The translations under genes and the position numbers were made by a program. DNA of 27,442 nt from Flavobacteriales bacterium (lineage in GTDB: Bacteria; Bacteroidota; Bacteroidia; NS11-12g; UBA955), in NCBI GenBank assembly GCA_947450405.1, contig CANFVI010000002.1, forward strand, positions 1 through 27,442. The letters run 5' to 3'. This document shows positions 26,220-27,442 of this stretch, in pieces; position 1 is the stretch's first letter, and each line of letters opens with the position of its first letter. Under the pieces are notes generated by a model, which was not told the origin of the DNA, did no database searches, and saw only the letters and a list, made by a program, of their open reading frames with translations.

Positions 26220-27309
26220 GACCATTCCATTCAATATTTTCTGTGGTTGCCGCAAGCCAACTTACTCCTTTTTTGAATTTTACAATACCGAGTTCAAACA
26301 TACTCATGGGTTGCAAAAAATAAGGTTTCATATCATTCCAACGAAAAATAATATCCTTTGATTTTCTAACTCGTTGTGTGAATGATGCAACAAAATGAAA
26401 TAAGAAAAGTATCTGTTTAATTGCATATTCTTTACTTTCATCCATTTTATATAATCCTTCCGTTAAAAAAATATCGGCCAATTTTTCATGCAGCAAGTGT
26501 GCGCCACTGGTTCCTCTGGGATTGCATTCAATAAAATAAGGGGTATTGTATTGGTCAACAATTACATCAAAACACAATTGACCTGTATATTGTATTTCCT
26601 CTCCAAAACTTTTTACCTGCTTAAAAACATCTTCATTATGCACAGGTTCAAAAAAAACACCAGCCCCTTTCCCCGCTCTATACAGAGGATGATAAGCAGC
26701 ATATGCCTTCATTTTTCCATTATCCCAAACTGAATAAACGCAAATTTCTGTTCCGTTGATCTTTCTTTGGGCAATCCATTTTCCTTTCTCATTTTCCGAA
26801 AAATGTCCCTCATTAATTTTTTTATTTATGATAACCGATGAAGCAAATCTTGAATAACAAGGTTTAAAAACATAGGCATCGCTATGATTCCAATCACTAA
26901 AATCTGAAAGCATTTGGGTTTCAGGAATTCGAAATTGAGGACTCGTAAATTGCGTGAATGAAAATTTATTATGTAGTTTGAGTATGAGGGACATTTTACT
27001 TGTCCAAACTTTGCAATTGAATATATCTATGTGTTCCGACACAAAAATTGTTTCCTCACAAGTAGGAATAAAATGGGTTACATTCTCAGTTTGAATGATT
27101 TTTTGAATGTCACTTATAAATTTTGAATTTTCATATCTTGGTGATGCAATTGAAAAATATTTATGGATGGTATTCGACCATCTTGCAATTGTTAAATGTA
27201 AACAATCTGCCATGATTACAATGTGTCCAGCTTCATTAAAACTTCGCGCCAATTCTAATGCAATTGGTGCCCTGGCTCCGGTAATTAATACTGTTTGTTT
27301 CATAGTCAT
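26209..27309 (-). CDS. ATP-grasp carboxylate-amine ligase-like protein
   Basis: A 366-residue ATP-grasp protein. It has a Rossmann-like pre-ATP domain beginning VLITGARAPIALELARSF, the FKPCYSRFASSV loop (148-159) where the ATP-binding Lys is expected, IAQRKINGTEI for the adenine-contacting strand, and the Mg2+-binding ECNPRGTSG (261-269). This arrangement is that of the ATP-grasp ligases that join a carboxylate, via acyl phosphate, to an amine. It is the first gene of the eight-gene run within this window. In-frame ATGs at 27309 and 27303 both work. The 133 bases upstream to the window end are very AT-rich and hold only imperfect -7-like sequences, so the operon start is not proven. Confidence 0.88.
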   Translation of the reverse strand: MTMKQTVLITGARAPIALELARSFNEAGHIVIMADCLHLTIARWSNTIHKYFSIASPRYENSKFISDIQKIIQTENVTHFIPTCEETIFVSEHIDIFNCKVWTSKMSLILKLHNKFSFTQFTSPQFRIPETQMLSDFSDWNHSDAYVFKPCYSRFASSVIINKKINEGHFSENEKGKWIAQRKINGTEICVYSVWDNGKMKAYAAYHPLYRAGKGAGVFFEPVHNEDVFKQVKSFGEEIQYTGQLCFDVIVDQYNTPYFIECNPRGTSGAHLLHEKLADIFLTEGLYKMDESKEYAIKQILFLFHFVASFTQRVRKSKDIIFRWNDMKPYFLQPMSMFELGIVKFKKGVSWLAATTENIEWNGHEN

Positions 27310-27442
27310 TTTGCTAATTTATTTGACCTCACAAAATAATCCAATGAATTGAATCCATATTTCAAATAAAGTCAATTACAGATTATAAAAATAATCGATT
27401 TTTACTAAAATTAATTTATTTATTTGCGATTTTCCTTAAAGA

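Noticed and set aside
27310..27442. Promoter for the eight-gene operon
   Set aside because: Only imperfect -7-like strings (TTATTTTG, TTTATTTG) are present, with no well-spaced -33 element, and the operon may begin outside the window.
1..27442. tRNA genes, CRISPR arrays, insertion sequences or phage genes
   Set aside because: Read on both strands, no cloverleaf with a tRNA T-loop sequence, no regularly spaced repeats, and no transposase, integrase or phage structural gene was found.

Overview
The window comes from a low-GC (roughly one-third G+C by eye) member of the Bacteroidota. Evidence: promoter-like boxes of the Bacteroidota type (TAnnTTTG at -7, TTG about 20 bases upstream), two large exported proteins ending in type IX secretion (T9SS) sorting domains (one type A, one gliding-motility/CHU_C type B), a WG-repeat protein, and A-rich upstream regions without strong Shine-Dalgarno sites. 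The genus cannot be named from the sequence.

Layout. (1) 1-4181: the 5' part of the RNase P RNA gene on the minus strand, diverging from gatB (Asp/Glu-tRNA amidotransferase subunit B), followed by a secreted SGNH-fold protein with two LysM domains whose catalytic residues all appear to be replaced, and a UspA protein. (2) 4207-7325: a secreted WG-repeat protein on the minus strand, divergent from an MgtC-family membrane protein. (3) 7331-15159: two very large T9SS cargo proteins on the minus strand, one with seven Cys-bounded repeats and a CHU_C domain, the other a parallel beta-helix plus PKD-like protein. A 27-base perfect direct repeat occurs at the end of mgtC and again 8 kb away, where it forms part of an imperfect inverted repeat. 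(4) 15390-17941: a minus-strand membrane operon, TM2 protein > DUF2752 > DUF4870-like > M48 metallopeptidase > lipoprotein, whose first three genes are joined by TAATG stop/start overlaps. (5) 18160-18270: a probable tiny lipoprotein missed by length cut-offs. (6) 18286-27309: eight minus-strand genes packed without gaps: ATP-grasp ligase, GNAT/FemAB-like acyltransferase, Rieske oxygenase, NodU/TobZ-type carbamoyltransferase, OleD-like extended SDR, MBL-fold hydrolase, PaaK/F390-synthetase-like adenylate-forming enzyme and KAS III-like condensing enzyme.

Region 6 is the most interesting part. It reads as a compact small-molecule biosynthetic operon with no NRPS or PKS megasynthase and no carrier-protein gene in the window. 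Plausible steps are carboxylate activation (adenylate-forming enzyme), acyl condensation or transfer (KAS III), ketone/alcohol redox (SDR), ester or thioester hydrolysis (MBL), oxidation (Rieske), O-carbamoylation (carbamoyltransferase) and amide formation (ATP-grasp and/or GNAT). Four of its seven junctions share the same 11-base overlap, ATGAA(A/C)(A/T)TTAA, suggesting strict translational coupling. The product is unknown, and the operon may extend upstream beyond 27442. Everything said about the product is inference from enzyme families.
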